Source: Zygnema cylindricum
Taxonomy: Eukaryota; Streptophyta; Zygnematophyceae; Zygnematales; Zygnemataceae
DNA: 64,000 nucleotides
Direction: 5' to 3'
NCBI GenBank assembly: GCA_037447655.1
Contig: JBBHKE010002202.1
Coordinates: 1-64,000 of the forward strand
Positions 34,881 through 46,253 of the stretch are shown piece after piece. The stretch's first letter is position 1. Every line of letters starts with the position of its first letter. Position numbers and translations under genes: made by a program. The notes beneath the pieces were generated by a model that saw only the letters and a program-made list of their open reading frames with translations, ran no database searches and was not told where the DNA came from.

Positions 34881-36329
34881 GAGGACGACGAACTTATTTT
34901 GGATGAGTAGTTAGAGGCAAAGACAAAAGTCAAAATTCCACAAAAGCAAAAATGTGCCTTCGGTGGACTGAAAGGTTAAGGATGCTAGATTGTGGATTCA
35001 GGTGCATCCATGCACATGTGCAAGGATAAGCATCTATTTACTAAGCTGAGAAAAATCTCTACAATAGAGATTGAATATGGGGATGGGAGGGTAGTGACCA
35101 CTACTTATGTAGGATCGGTAGATTTGAAAGTCATAGTGGAGGGAAAAATCTCAATAGTTACGTTCTCCGATATATTGTTTATTCCGGAGTTAAACAAAAA
35201 CCTTATCTCTACATTTGTATTAGATGATAAAGGATTTGAAACTAGCACCAGAAAAGGAGTTTATATAGCTAGCTTTGAGGAAGATGTGTATAACACTGCT
35301 GAGAATGGTAGCCAAGGGATGTTCATAGCTAGCTTTGAGGAAGATGTGTATAACACTGCTGAGAATGGTAGCCAAGGGATGTTCAGGCTTGCTTTAAGTA
35401 ATGAAAAACTCAAACTTTACTATGCTGGTGTGAATGATATTATGTTGTGGCATAAGAGACTTGGGCATGTGAATCTACAAAAGTTAAAAGAAATGAAAAA
35501 GTTGGGAGTAGTTGAAGGGATACGCTTTGGGGAAAATGATAATGTGAGTGATTGCAGTGGGTGTGCTCAAGGTAAAGCACACAGATTACCATTCCCAAAA
35601 GAAGCAACTTATAAAGGAGAAAAAAATCTTGATCTGGTACACACGGACATTTGGGGACCGGCGAGAGTGTCATCACCCGGAGGCAAAAGATTTATGCTAA
35701 CCGTTATTGATTATTGGTCCCGATACTCCCGGGTATACTTTCTGAAAAACAAATCAGATACTTTGGAGTATTTCAAACATTATAAGGTTCGGCCGAGAAA
35801 TTGCACGAGACCCCAATAAAGAGAGTAACAAGTGACAATGGAGGGGAATATACCTCCAATCAGTTTGAGGAGTTCTGAAGGGAGGATGGTGTTGAATATC
35901 AAAAGATAGTTCCAAAAAAACCGGAACAGAATGGTGTTGCCGAGAGATTGAATAGGACACTAAATGATAGTGCCCGGAGTATGTTGTCAGATAAACAGAT
36001 AGGAAAAAGATTTTGTGCCGAAGCTATGAATTGTGCTAATTATTTGAGATACAGAGTACTAACTTCGGCAGTGAAAGGCCAAACTCCATATGAGAAATGG
36101 ACCAGCCAAAAACCAGATCTATCTCACTTAAAGGTTTTTCGGTAGTAAAGTCTTCAGTTTAGATACAGATAAATCAAACTGGAAACTAGATCCTAAAGGG
36201 AAACTCGGATACTTGCTAGGATATGATGAGGATATAAAAGGGTATATAGTGTATGATCTAAAGAGAGAAGATATAATTTTAGTAAAGCATTTGGTAGCTA
36301 TAGATGAAGGGAAGTCGCTAGATCCCTTT
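34881..36329 (+). pseudogene. Pol of element C, protease and integrase part
   Basis: DSGASMHM, the protease active site, opens the longest frame (34992-35819). The GAG-pre-integrase zinc region follows (LWHKRLGHVN, CSGCAQGKAH), then the integrase core with HTDIWG. After a deletion near 35790 the core continues with SDNGGEYTSNQFE in another frame, a stop at 35877, and NPEQNGVAERLNRTL-like sequence with Pro changed to Lys nearby. LKVF is slipped near 36141. A perfect 60-bp tandem duplication lies at 35265-35384 and adds 20 residues in frame. The segment ends where the solo LTR enters. Confidence 0.92.
35265..35384 (+). repeat. Perfect 60-bp tandem duplication in pol of C
   Basis: Units 35265-35324 and 35325-35384 are identical. 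They encode two copies of IASFEEDVYNTAENGSQGMF; other elements have one. Confidence 0.95.
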
Positions 36330-37378
36330 TGTAGAAATTAATGGTTTTAAAGTATTTTCTAGGTCTGAATAGAAATAAAGAAGCCGAGGCAGTCTACCTC
36401 TAACTTCTCTCTCCAAACTCTCAAACTTGTCGCAGTCACTGAGAAATTGGAGAGGAATCTAAAGCCATGGCTACCTAGGCTATCCTGAGGTTTACCGGAA
36501 ATTTAAACTAATTAGGGGATTATTTACTAAAAGGTATATGCCGGCCACAGGATTTGATCCTGGTACCTACCGGCCGACAGATATAAGATAGCCGGTAGCC
36601 TTAGCCGTTAATTCTAGAAGTAGTCTTACGCATTATATAGTACAATAATTAATTAAACAATAATTCGTAGGGTATATCATTTAACTATAATTGTTAACGA
36701 GATACATAGATCTGGTATGTAAAAGTACGAATTGCGGTACGGATAAGAAATCAATACCGCGCATTGATTTCGTAAGAAAAATAAATACCGCGCATGTATT
36801 TATTACGGCTACGATCAAATATGAGTTTAATCGGACAGCCGTAATTAGCGCCGAGATCGCGGAAGAAAAATTCGACGGTTTGTGGGCATCGCCACATCGG
36901 ATGACACGTGGTGATGTTACATTGGAGCGCGGCATCTCCGAGGATTATATGAGCGAATCCGGACATACCACGTGTTGACATTTAGGCCATGTCGTACAGT
37001 GTCCGTACAGAAAGTACACCGGCAGCTGTACGTTTTCGTACGGAACTGTAATCTGATTGGTTCCGTACATCAGTAGATAGAGTCTGTGAGAGAGATAGGA
37101 CTTAGAAAAAATTAGAAGATAGGACCCTCTCTCCCAGAGAGCTTCTGTACAAAAGGTCAACTTTGACCCTCCATAACTTACTACCCAGGGGAGCAAATTC
37201 AAAGATTCTTTTTGCTATCGACTCAAGGGAGTCTTATCTTCACAGGGGTGAAGTTGGTCAGACTTTTTGTCTGTCAGGTTGGCAGTTATTTTTGCTGAAA
37301 CACAAAGGGGTCAGGGTTATCTTAGAGGCTTCTTGGAAGCTGTCCACTCTGAGGACTTATAGAGGTCTCAGAGTTTCA
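36330..37378 (+). mobile_element. Solo LTR, family A, inside element C
   Basis: 1,049 bp, TGTAGAAATTAATGG to GAGTTTCA, with a perfect 5-bp duplication CCTTT (36325-36329 and 37379-37383). It is the product of recombination between two LTRs of one insertion. It contains two CACGTG G-boxes (36905-36910 and 36969-36974). Confidence 0.95.
36905..36974 (+). promoter_or_regulatory. Paired G-boxes (CACGTG) in U3
   Basis: GACACGTGG and CCACGTGTT, 58 nt apart, upstream of the TATA-like region. Several other LTR copies have one or both changed to CACGCG or CATGTG. CACGTG with GGC is the core of plant ABA-response elements; a role here is inferred. Confidence 0.5.
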
Positions 37379-37738
37379 CCTTTAAATCCTGAAGGTCAGT
37401 CAGAATCAGATTTGAGTCAGATAATTTTGATGACTTTAATCTTCCTAACTATCGTGTCTTCAAGAAGATGATATCCTTTTAGATTCAAAACATAAAGATA
37501 AAGACTTGAACTTGGAAACACCAATGACACAAGCGGAAGACGTGGTGGAAACAGATATGGATCCGAGGGACAGGGGAGAAGTCTTGGTGATTCGAAATAA
37601 CCCACGAGAACCATCTATCCCAGCCGCAGATTTTGAAGAAGGGAGAAGAAGCAGCAAAAGGCTTCAAGAGAACTAAGTTAACAACAAGGTAACTAAACTC
37701 TCTCACCCGGACAAACCTCAAACATATGAGGAGGCAAT
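37379..37738 (+). pseudogene. Pol of element C, integrase-RT linker
   Basis: Continues the frame after the solo LTR. It is an acidic linker ending in a block like SSKRLQEN-stop-VNNKVTKLSH and PQTYEEA, equivalent to SHQDEPQTYGEAM in family A. It is split at GGCAAT by the solo K LTR. Confidence 0.85.
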
Positions 37739-38881
37739 TGTTGTTCATAGCCCTTTTCAACCATGAATGTACCCTCGGAAGCACCACAGACTACCCCAAA
37801 ACAGCCTCCTTTGATTCCACTCAGAATTCTACAGAATAACCAAACCAAGCTAAAACTACACAACCAGATAGTTCCTAGTCCACTAAGTATTCCCACCAAA
37901 TTTCATATAATAATACCAAACCGAATAATCACAACACTCAGTCAAAGTTGCAGAAAAACAGCTTGCCAGAACTTTGATAAATATGACTAACTTCAAAATG
38001 AAGCCCCAAGCAAACCAGACACACAATAGGTCTGCAAATTCGCCACAATATTGCCAATATAAAGAGGAACACACATGCAAAATTTCAGATAATTCTGCCA
38101 ATAAAACTGAGAGCAATTCTCAGATGAAAATCCCAAAAATGAGCAGAAACAGTTCCTGTCCAAAAAGTTCCTAAGTCTAGAATGACTAAGTCCTACAAAT
38201 ATACACTACAGCTTACTACTAACTGTACGGATGCATACCAGCCGTTCGTAATCAATCAGCTACCTCTATTAATGTGAGTGTACCTGAAACCTACACTAAT
38301 AATTAACACACAGGACAAAACATCGTTTAAATATTTACAAGTCTTACTAATTCCGTCAATCGAATCGGGACCGTCCAAAATAAGTATCTTGTGACGGACG
38401 CGATTTCGCGTCCCTCACCAAACTGACGGCGCCGCCGTCCGTAGCTTTTTTTTTCCGCATACTTGATGTCATGTCACACGGTCACACAATCACTTGACGA
38501 ACTGATGCCACCTCACCAAAATTAATCCATACACGTGGCGTCCTTTCCACTCAATGCCTCTCACGCAACTTTCAGTTTGAATCCTTTCGTCATCATTATG
38601 ATTCGTACTTGCAGTGCACCTTTCAACAATATTCCAAATCGGATCGCTTCGCGATCCGCCGTTCATTTGACTTACGTTTGTTCGCGCCACTCAATTAGAT
38701 CCGTACGTCTCAATACACTTAGTACCTAGTACACAAGCTGCTATTACTGCGATGTGACTGGCGCAGCATGGCAGCACAATATCTTTATCACACACGCTGC
38801 TATGGCTGCGATGTAACCAGCGCAACATGGCAGCATAGCAATGTGATACAGAGAGGACTAAAGGTTTCAGAAAAACCAACA
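37739..38881 (-). mobile_element. Solo LTR, family K, inside element C
   Basis: 1,143 bp with inverted ends TGTTG/CAACA and a perfect 5-bp duplication GCAAT (37734-37738 and 38882-38886). Similarity to K1 and K2 indicates the minus orientation. Near the K start an imperfect tandem repeat of about 60 bp (about 38727-38850) carries GCTGC/GCAGC hairpins. It is bound on both sides by pol of C, which proves the exact ends. Confidence 0.92.
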
Positions 38882-38886
38882 GCAAT

Positions 38887-39158
38887 GAACTCCCCGGAAA
38901 GAAACCGGTGGAAATCATGGCGGCTGACACATGAGAGTTGGTGGACTGTCCACCCAATAGAAAACCAATTGGATGTAAGTGGGTTTTCAAACTAAAACTA
39001 AATCCAGACAATACTATTGAGCAGTATAAGGCCCGATTAGTGGCGAAAGGCTTTACTCATAAAGAGGGAATAGACTACGAAAAAACCTTTGCTCAATCGT
39101 CAGATTTCCCTCGGTCCGGATACTTCTCAGTCTGGGAGCTGTAGAAGACATGGAAGTT
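38887..39158 (+). pseudogene. RT start of element C
   Basis: Reads SPERNRWKS, then WELVDCPPNRKPIGCKWVFKLKLNPDNTIEQYKARLVAKGF, the N-terminal finger part of copia RT. One short deletion (near 38920) and slips near 38935 and 39100 break it. Element D enters at 39159. Confidence 0.9.
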
Positions 39159-39396
39159 TGTAGAAATTAATGGTCTTTTAAAGTATTTTCTAGGTCTGAA
39201 AAGAAATAAGAAAGAAGCCGAGGCAGTCTACCTCTAACTTCTCTCTCCAACTCTCAAACTTGTCGCAGTCATTGAGAAATTGGAGAGGGAGCTAGAGCCA
39301 TGGCTACCTAGGCTATCCAGAGGTTTACGGGAAAATATATTTTAGTTAGGGGTTTAATTTACTAAAACATATGTGCCAGCTACAGGATTTGATTTT
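39159..39396 (+). repeat. Truncated 5' LTR of D
   Basis: It stops inside GGATTTGAT of the stem-loop. About 30 bp of filler follows (to about 39428), made of a second copy of CAATATGGCGGCA from gag and an AAATATATTTTAG copied from the LTR, then gag proper. Confidence 0.85.
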
Positions 39397-39401
39397 GCAA
39401 T

Positions 39402-42400
39402 ATGGCGGCAAAATATATTTTAGCATTCAACAATATGGCGGCAGAGCACTTCATCCTAGGCCATCTCACTCAAGGACTTGCATGTCCTCATTTGCAGGTA
39501 GAAAGGGTATCCGATCTTTGGATGGCTCTCATAGAGATGTACCGAAGTGGTACGATTCAGCAACAACATTTGGCTGATCAGAAAGTTAAGGAGTATGTAT
39601 ACAAAAGGGGGAAGATTTTGGATTTTTGCAATGAGCTTGCTACACTCTTCATCGAGCTAGAGGGTGCGGGAAAAGATTTTAGTGAAAAAGAAAAGGTTAA
39701 CTGTTTACTGATGAAGTTACCCGATAAGTTTGAGAACATAGTCAACCGTGTGCAAGACTTGGCGGACTCAAGGTGGATATGGAACTCAATGGTAGGGATG
39801 ATTCTCGTTCGGGAGAATACGATTGAGATCCGAAGGGGAGGAAAGATTGGCCAAGCCTTAGCAACTGCGACCGATTGGAGGAACAAGGATTCCCGGAACC
39901 GATCGGAAACTATGGGGGGAGGGAGCAGAAAAATCAGGCCGACGAGTTCGGACCTAGGGCTCCCAAAGGTTTATGTCATTTTTGTAAGAAACCTGGGCAC
40001 TATATGGCAGAGTGCACTAAGCTAACCGAGCTTCAGTTAAAGGAGGGGCAGACCGGTGGTACCCCGAGAGGAAAGAAAAAGGCCCTTGTGACACATGTAC
40101 ATGAGGCGGAATCCGAAGACGAGGACGATGAGCTCCTTTTAGATGAGGAGTTGGAGGCGAAAAACGAGATTGAAATACCACGAAGGCACAAATGTGCTTA
40201 CGGTAGATTCAAAGGTGAAGCAGGCTGGATTGTAGATTCATGTGCCTCTATGCACATGTGTAAGGATAGGCACCTGTTCATTAAGATAAAAAATATTCCC
40301 ACCGTAGAGATAGAGTACGGGGATGGGAGGATAGTCACCACTACTCTTGTAGGATCGGTAGATTTGAAAGTGTTAGAAGAAGGAAAGACATCCATAGTAA
40401 CATTCTCCGATGTATTGTTTATTCCGGAGCTGAACAAAAACCTCATCTCTACATCCGTATTAGATGATAAGGGTTTTTTCACTAGCACTAGGGAAGGAGT
40501 CTTTACTGCTAGTTTTGAGGAGGATGTCTATTTCATTGCTGAGAAAGGTAGCCATGGGATGTTTAGGCTGGTTTTAAGTAATGAAAAGAAGAAACTGTAT
40601 TATGTTGGTGTTCATGATATTATGATGTGGCATAAGAGGCTTGGGCATGTGAATCTAGACAAGTTAAGAGAGATGAAAAAGATGGGAGTGGTGGAAGGGA
40701 TTAAGTTTAGTGATAATGATAATATAAGTGATTGTAGTGGATGTGCTCAAGGTAAAACACACAGATTACCCTTTCCTAAATCAGCCACATATAAGGGAGA
40801 AAAAAGTCTAGATCTAGTACACACAAATATTTGGGGACCAACTAAAGTGCCCTCACTGAGGGGGAAAAGATTTATGATGACTATCACTGATGATTGGTCT
40901 CGGTATTCCCGAGTGTATTTTTTGAAAAACAAGTACGAAGCTCAGGATTGTTTTAGACAATATAAAGCATGGAGCAAAAAACTTCATGAAACTCCAATCA
41001 AGAGAATAAGCTGTGACAATGGTGGAGAGTATACTTCCAACCAGTTTGAGGATTTTCTGAGGGAAGATGAGGTCCAACACCAAAAGACAGTTCCAAAAAA
41101 CCCGGAACAGAATGGGGTAGCTGAAAAGTTAAATAGAACACTAAGTGATACTGCTAGAAGTATGTTGTCAGATAAGAAGATAGGAAAAAGGTTTTGGGCA
41201 GAAGCAATGAACTGTGCTAATTACCTCAAAAATAGAGTTCTTACTTCAGCTATAAAAGATCAAACACCTTATGAGAGATGGACAGGCCAAAAACCAGACT
41301 TATCTCACTTAAAGGTTTTCGGCAGTCAAGTATTCAGTCTAGATACAGATCGGTCTAATTAGAAGCTAGATCCTAAAGGAAAACCGGGATACTTATTAGG
41401 ATATGATGAGGATGTTAAAGGATATAGAGTTTATGATCTAAAAAGGGAAGATATAATCTTAGTAAAGCATCTAGTAGTTATGGATGAAGGAAAGTCTGTG
41501 GATCCTTTCAAATATACAAAGTCAGTAAAAATCAGATTTGAGTCAGAAAATTCCGATGACTTTGAGCTCCCTAACTATCCAGGTTTTAGAGAAGATGGCA
41601 TTTTTGAAGATATAAATCAGACTTAAAAGCACTTGGCTGTGGAAACTCTAGTGACAACTCTACGCGAAGCGGAAAACGTGGTGGAAATTGATTCGGAATC
41701 AAGGGATAGGGGAGAAGCCGAGTTTGTTCGAAAGAATCCACGAGAACCATCTATTCCGGCCTCATAATTTGAGAGGGGAAGGAGAAGTAGCAAAAGACTG
41801 CTAGAAAAACAGGTCAATAACAAGGTAACTAAACTATCTCATCAAGATGAACCTCAAACTTATGGAGAGGCGATGATTTGTCCAGAAAGAAACCGGTGGA
41901 AGACAGCCATCAATGAGGAGATGGCCTCAATTATGGCAGCCGATACTTGGGAGCTGGTGGATTGTCCACCAAACCGAAAACCAATCGGTTGTAAGTGGGT
42001 TTTCAAATTAGAACTGAACTCAGATAACACAATCGAGCGCTACAAGGCCCGATTAGTGGCAAAAGGATTTACACAAAAAGAGGGAATTGACTACGAGGAA
42101 ACCTTTACCGCGGTGGTCAGATTTCCCTCCGTCCGCATACTTCTCAGCCTAGCAGCAGTGGAAGACATAAAAGTGCACCAGATCGACATCATGACAGCCT
42201 TTTTGCACGGAGAATTGGAAGAGGAGATCTTTATGCGACAACCCGAAGGGTTTGTGGAGGAAGGAGAGGAGAGTAAGGTATGCCGGCTGATTAAATCTCT
42301 TTATGGTTTGAAACAATCGCCTCGACAGTGGAATAAGAAGCTTGATGAGTTTCTTACCGGTCAAGGATATATCCGGATCAGCTCAGATCACTCAATCTAT

Positions 42401-43435
42401 GTTTTCGAAGATGAGGAAGGTTTTATATTTATTGCAATTTATGTTGATGATTTGCTTGTCTTAAGTAAATCAATGGAAAAATTTAATAAACTGAAAACCG
42501 ATCTTAAGGGGAGATTTGAAATTATGGATATGGGGGAAGCAAAATATATTTTGGGAATTCAACTAGAGAGAGACCGAAAAAGAAAAATTATAAGATTGAC
42601 TCAAAAGGAAGCAATAGGGAACATGCTTGAAAAATTTCAAATGGATAAAACTAATAGTTGTACAACTCCAATGGAATTGAAAAAGGGAAGTGAGGGGAGT
42701 GAGTAAGAAGGAGTCATAGTCTTAGACGAGGAATTATCTCCTGAAGAACACAAGTTCATGCATATTATTCCTTACAGGCAAGTAGTGGGAAGTCTAATCT
42801 ATTTTATGAATTGTACCCGGCCAGGTTTAGCTGTAACTGTAGGAGTGCTGAGTAGAAGTATAAATGCTCCCACTAAGAGGGATAGGGAGGCAGCTAAGAG
42901 AGTCCTTAGATATTTGATAGGAACTAGGGATCTATGGTTAGATTTGGGTGGGGAGAATACTGACATCACTACTTGGAGTGATGCCAGTTATGGTGATGCT
43001 TCGATGAGGAGATGCACTTCTGGATATGTATTATATGTGGGTGATGGGGCTTGCTGTTGGAGTAGCAAACAACAAAAAGTTATTGCTCAGTCCACCATCG
43101 AGGTTGAGTATATGGCCTCTTGTTTTGCTGTAAAAAAATTGAAGCGGGTCAAGTCTTTGCTTGGTGAGCTTGTTCACCTTAAGAGTGGTGGGCAGAAAAT
43201 TATTTGTGATAATCAAGCAGCAATCGCTATTTCTGCCAATTTTAAACATCATTTTAAAGCCAAACACATGGACATTAGACTCAGCTTTGTTAGAGAGAAA
43301 GTAGAAAACAAAATAATCAGTCTAGAGTACCAACCAGATAGTGAGATGGTAGCAGATATGATGACCAAACCTGTGCCTTCCCCTACGCTAATTTTCTGCC
43401 GGGAGAAGTATCGTCTAAAATTAAAGATTGACTAG
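39402..43435 (+). pseudogene. Gag-pol of element D
   Basis: Gag begins in its middle (NNMAAEHFILGHLTQGL). A 1-nt deletion near 39890 shifts the frame before the CCHC knuckle. The protease motif is DSCASMHM, with Gly changed to Cys. Integrase has HTNIWG in place of HTDIWG, so the first catalytic Asp is lost, and CDNGGEYTS for the second. TAG replaces Trp at about 41360. Further stops lie near 41624, 41766 and 42703. RT keeps YVDDLLVL (about 42444) and RNase H runs to 43435. It is dead in several independent ways. Confidence 0.95.
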
Positions 43436-43448
43436 AAAATAAGGGGAG
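43436..43448 (+). promoter_or_regulatory. Polypurine tract of D
   Basis: AAAATAAGGGGAG between the pol stop and the 3' LTR. Confidence 0.85.
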
Positions 43449-44508
43449 TGTAGAAATTAATGGTTCGTTTTTAATTTTTTTCTAGGTCTAAATAGAAATA
43501 TAGAAAGATACCAAGGCAGTCTATCTCTAACTTCTCTCTCCCACTCTCAAACTTGTCGCAGTCACTGAGAAATTGGAGAGGGAGCTAGAGCGATGGCTAC
43601 CTAGGCTATCCAGAGGTTTACGGGAAAATATATTTTAGTTAGGGGTTTAATTTACTAAAAGATATGTGCCGGCCACAGGATTTGATCCTGGTACCTACCG
43701 GTCGGCAACCGGTCGGTAGCCCTGAGCCATAGCCGTTAATTCTAGAAGTAGTATTACGTATCATAGGGTTTGATAATTATTTAAACATTTAAACGTAGGA
43801 TAGTTCATTTAACTGTAACTGTTTACGGGAGTCATACATCCAGTAAATGTAAAAGTACGGATTCCGGTACGAATACGAAACCAATACCGTGCATTTTTTC
43901 CTTTAGTGAAACGAATACCGCGCATGTATTTATTACGGCTACGATTAAATGTGAATTTAATCGGACGGCCGGAATTAACGCCGAGATTGCGGAAGAGGAT
44001 TTCAGCAGTTTTTGGTCATCGCCACATCAGATGACACGTGGCGGAATGACATTGGATTGCAGCATCTCAAAAGATTAAGGGAGCGAATCCGGACATACCA
44101 CGTGTCGACATTCAGGCCATGTCGTACAATGGCCGTATAGAAAGTACACTAGCAGCTGTACTTTTGGGTACGAAACTGAAATCTGATTGGCTCCGTACAT
44201 CAGTAGATACAGTCTGTGAGAGAGATAGGGCTTAGAAAAATTAGAAGATAGGACCCTCTCTCCCAGAGAGCTTCTGTACAAAAGGTCAACTTTGACCCTC
44301 CATAACTTACTGCTCAAGGGAGCAAATTCAGATATTCTTTTTGCTTTCGACTCAAGGGAGTCTTGTCTTCACAGTGGTGAAGTTGGTAAGAGTTTTTGTC
44401 TGCCAAGGTGGCAGTTATTTTTGCTAACACAACAAAGGGGTCAGTGTTATCCTAGAGGCTTCTTGGAAGCTGTCCACTCTGAGGACTTATAGAGGTCTCA
44501 GAGTTTCA
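43449..44508 (+). repeat. 3' LTR of D
   Basis: 1,060 bp, TGTAGAAATTAATGG to GAGTTTCA, followed by the duplicated AAGTT and then RT of element C. Confidence 0.93.
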
Positions 44509-44513
44509 AAGTT

Positions 44514-45189
44514 CACCAGATGGACATAAAGATAGCTTTCCTACATGGAAAACTAGAGGAGGAGATCTTCATGCGACAACCGGAAGGATTCTTGGAACAA
44601 AGAGAGGAAAGTAAGGTATGCCGACTGATCAAATCTCTCTATGGTTTGAAACAGGCGCCCAGACAATGGAACAAGAAAACTCGATGAGTTCCTTACCAGT
44701 CTCGGATACATCCGCATCAGTTCAGATCATTCAATTTTTGTTTTTGAAGATGAGAAAGGTGTCATCTTTATTGCAATTTATGTTGATGATCTTCTGGTTC
44801 TAGGTAAGTCATTAAAGAAAATCAACAAACTAGAAACAGATCTAAAGGTAAGATTCGAAAAGAACGATATAGGGGAGGCTAGATATATTCTAGGAATACA
44901 ATTAGAGAGAGATAGAAAAAAAAAGATAATTAGACTAACTCAGAAAGAGGCAATTGGAAACATGCTGGAAAAATTCCAGATGAACAAAGCCAACAATTGC
45001 ACAACTCCCATGGATCTAAAGAAGGAAAGTGACGGGAGTGAGGAAGGAGACATCCTAATTCTAGATGATGAACTAGGTCTAGAAGAAAAGAAGTTTATGC
45101 AGACTATTCCATACAGACAAGTAGTGGGCAGTCTGATTTATTTTATAAATTGTACGAGACCGAATTTGGCAGCAGCTGTAGGAGAAATG
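44514..45189 (+). pseudogene. RT middle part of element C
   Basis: Resumes after [27 protein letters not shown], then a slip near 44675 and YVDDLLVLGKSLKK with the catalytic YVDD (about 44780), then YILGIQLERDR, EAIGNMLEKFQM and VVGSLIYFINCTRP. It ends at element E. Read with 38887-39158 and 50106-50687, it gives one ordinary copia RT-RNase H. Confidence 0.92.
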
Positions 45190-45194
45190 TAAGT

Positions 45195-46240
45195 TGAAAC
45201 TCTGAGACCTCCATAAGTCCTCAGAGTGGACAGCTTCCAAGAAGCCTCTAGGATAATCCTGACCCCTTTGTGTTTAAGCAAAAATAACTGCCACCCTGGC
45301 AGACAAAAACTCTGACCAACTTCACCCCTGTGAAGGCAAGACTCCCTTGAGTCGATAGCAAAAAGAATCTGTGAATTTGCTCCCCTGAGCAGTAAGTTAT
45401 GGAGGGTCAAAGTTGACCTTTTGTATAGAAGCTCTTTGGGAGAGGGGGTCCTATCTTCTAATTTTTGTAACTCCTATCTCTCTCACAGACTCTATCTACT
45501 GATGTACGGAACCAATCAGAATTGAGTTCCGTACGCAAAAGTACAACTGCCTGTCATTTATGTACGGACATTGTACGACATGGCCAAAATGTCGACACAT
45601 GTCAAATCCGGATTCGGTGCCATAATCTCCGGAGATTCCACAATCCAACGGAATTTCGCCACGCGTCATCCGATGTGGCGATGGCCACAAACCGCCGAAA
45701 TCTTCCTCCGCGATCTCGGCGCTAATCCCGGCCGTCCGATTAAATTCGGCTTTAATCGTAGCCGTAATAAATACATGCGCGGTATTTGTTTCATTTACGA
45801 AACAAATGCGCGGTACTGATTTTTGTCCGTACCGTAAGTCGTACATTATATATTACTGGATCTATGTATCCCGTAATTCATTTCAGTTAAATGGTTTATC
45901 GCACGTATACATATTTAAATAAATATCAAACTATATGATACGTAACACTACCGCTAGACTAAACGGCTAAGGCTACCGGCTATTTCCTGCCTGCCGGCGG
46001 TAGGTACAAGGATCAAACCCTGCCGCCGGCACATACCTTTTAATTAAACAAATAAACCCTAATATAAAATTCCCGTAAACCTCAGGATAGCCAAGGTAGC
46101 CATGGCTCTAGCTTCCTCTCCAATTTCTCAGTGACTGCGACAAGTTTGAGAGTTGGAGAGAGAAGTTAGAGATAGACTGCCTCGACTTCTATATTTCTTT
46201 TCAGACCTAGAAAATACTAATAAAACCATTAGTTTCTACA
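45195..46240 (-). repeat. 3' LTR of E
   Basis: 1,046 bp, family A, minus orientation. The adjacent polypurine tract reads AAAATAAAGGGAG, with one G changed to A. Confidence 0.93.
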
Positions 46241-46253
46241 CTCCCTTTATTTT

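Larger units (their letters stand above)
39159..44508 (+). mobile_element. Copia element D, family A, 5' deleted
   Basis: Flanked by a perfect AAGTT duplication (39154-39158 and 44509-44513). The 5' LTR is cut to its first about 238 bp and joined to the middle of gag, removing the promoter, primer-binding site and gag start. The 3' LTR (43449-44508) is complete. It is inserted in the RT region of C. Confidence 0.95.
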
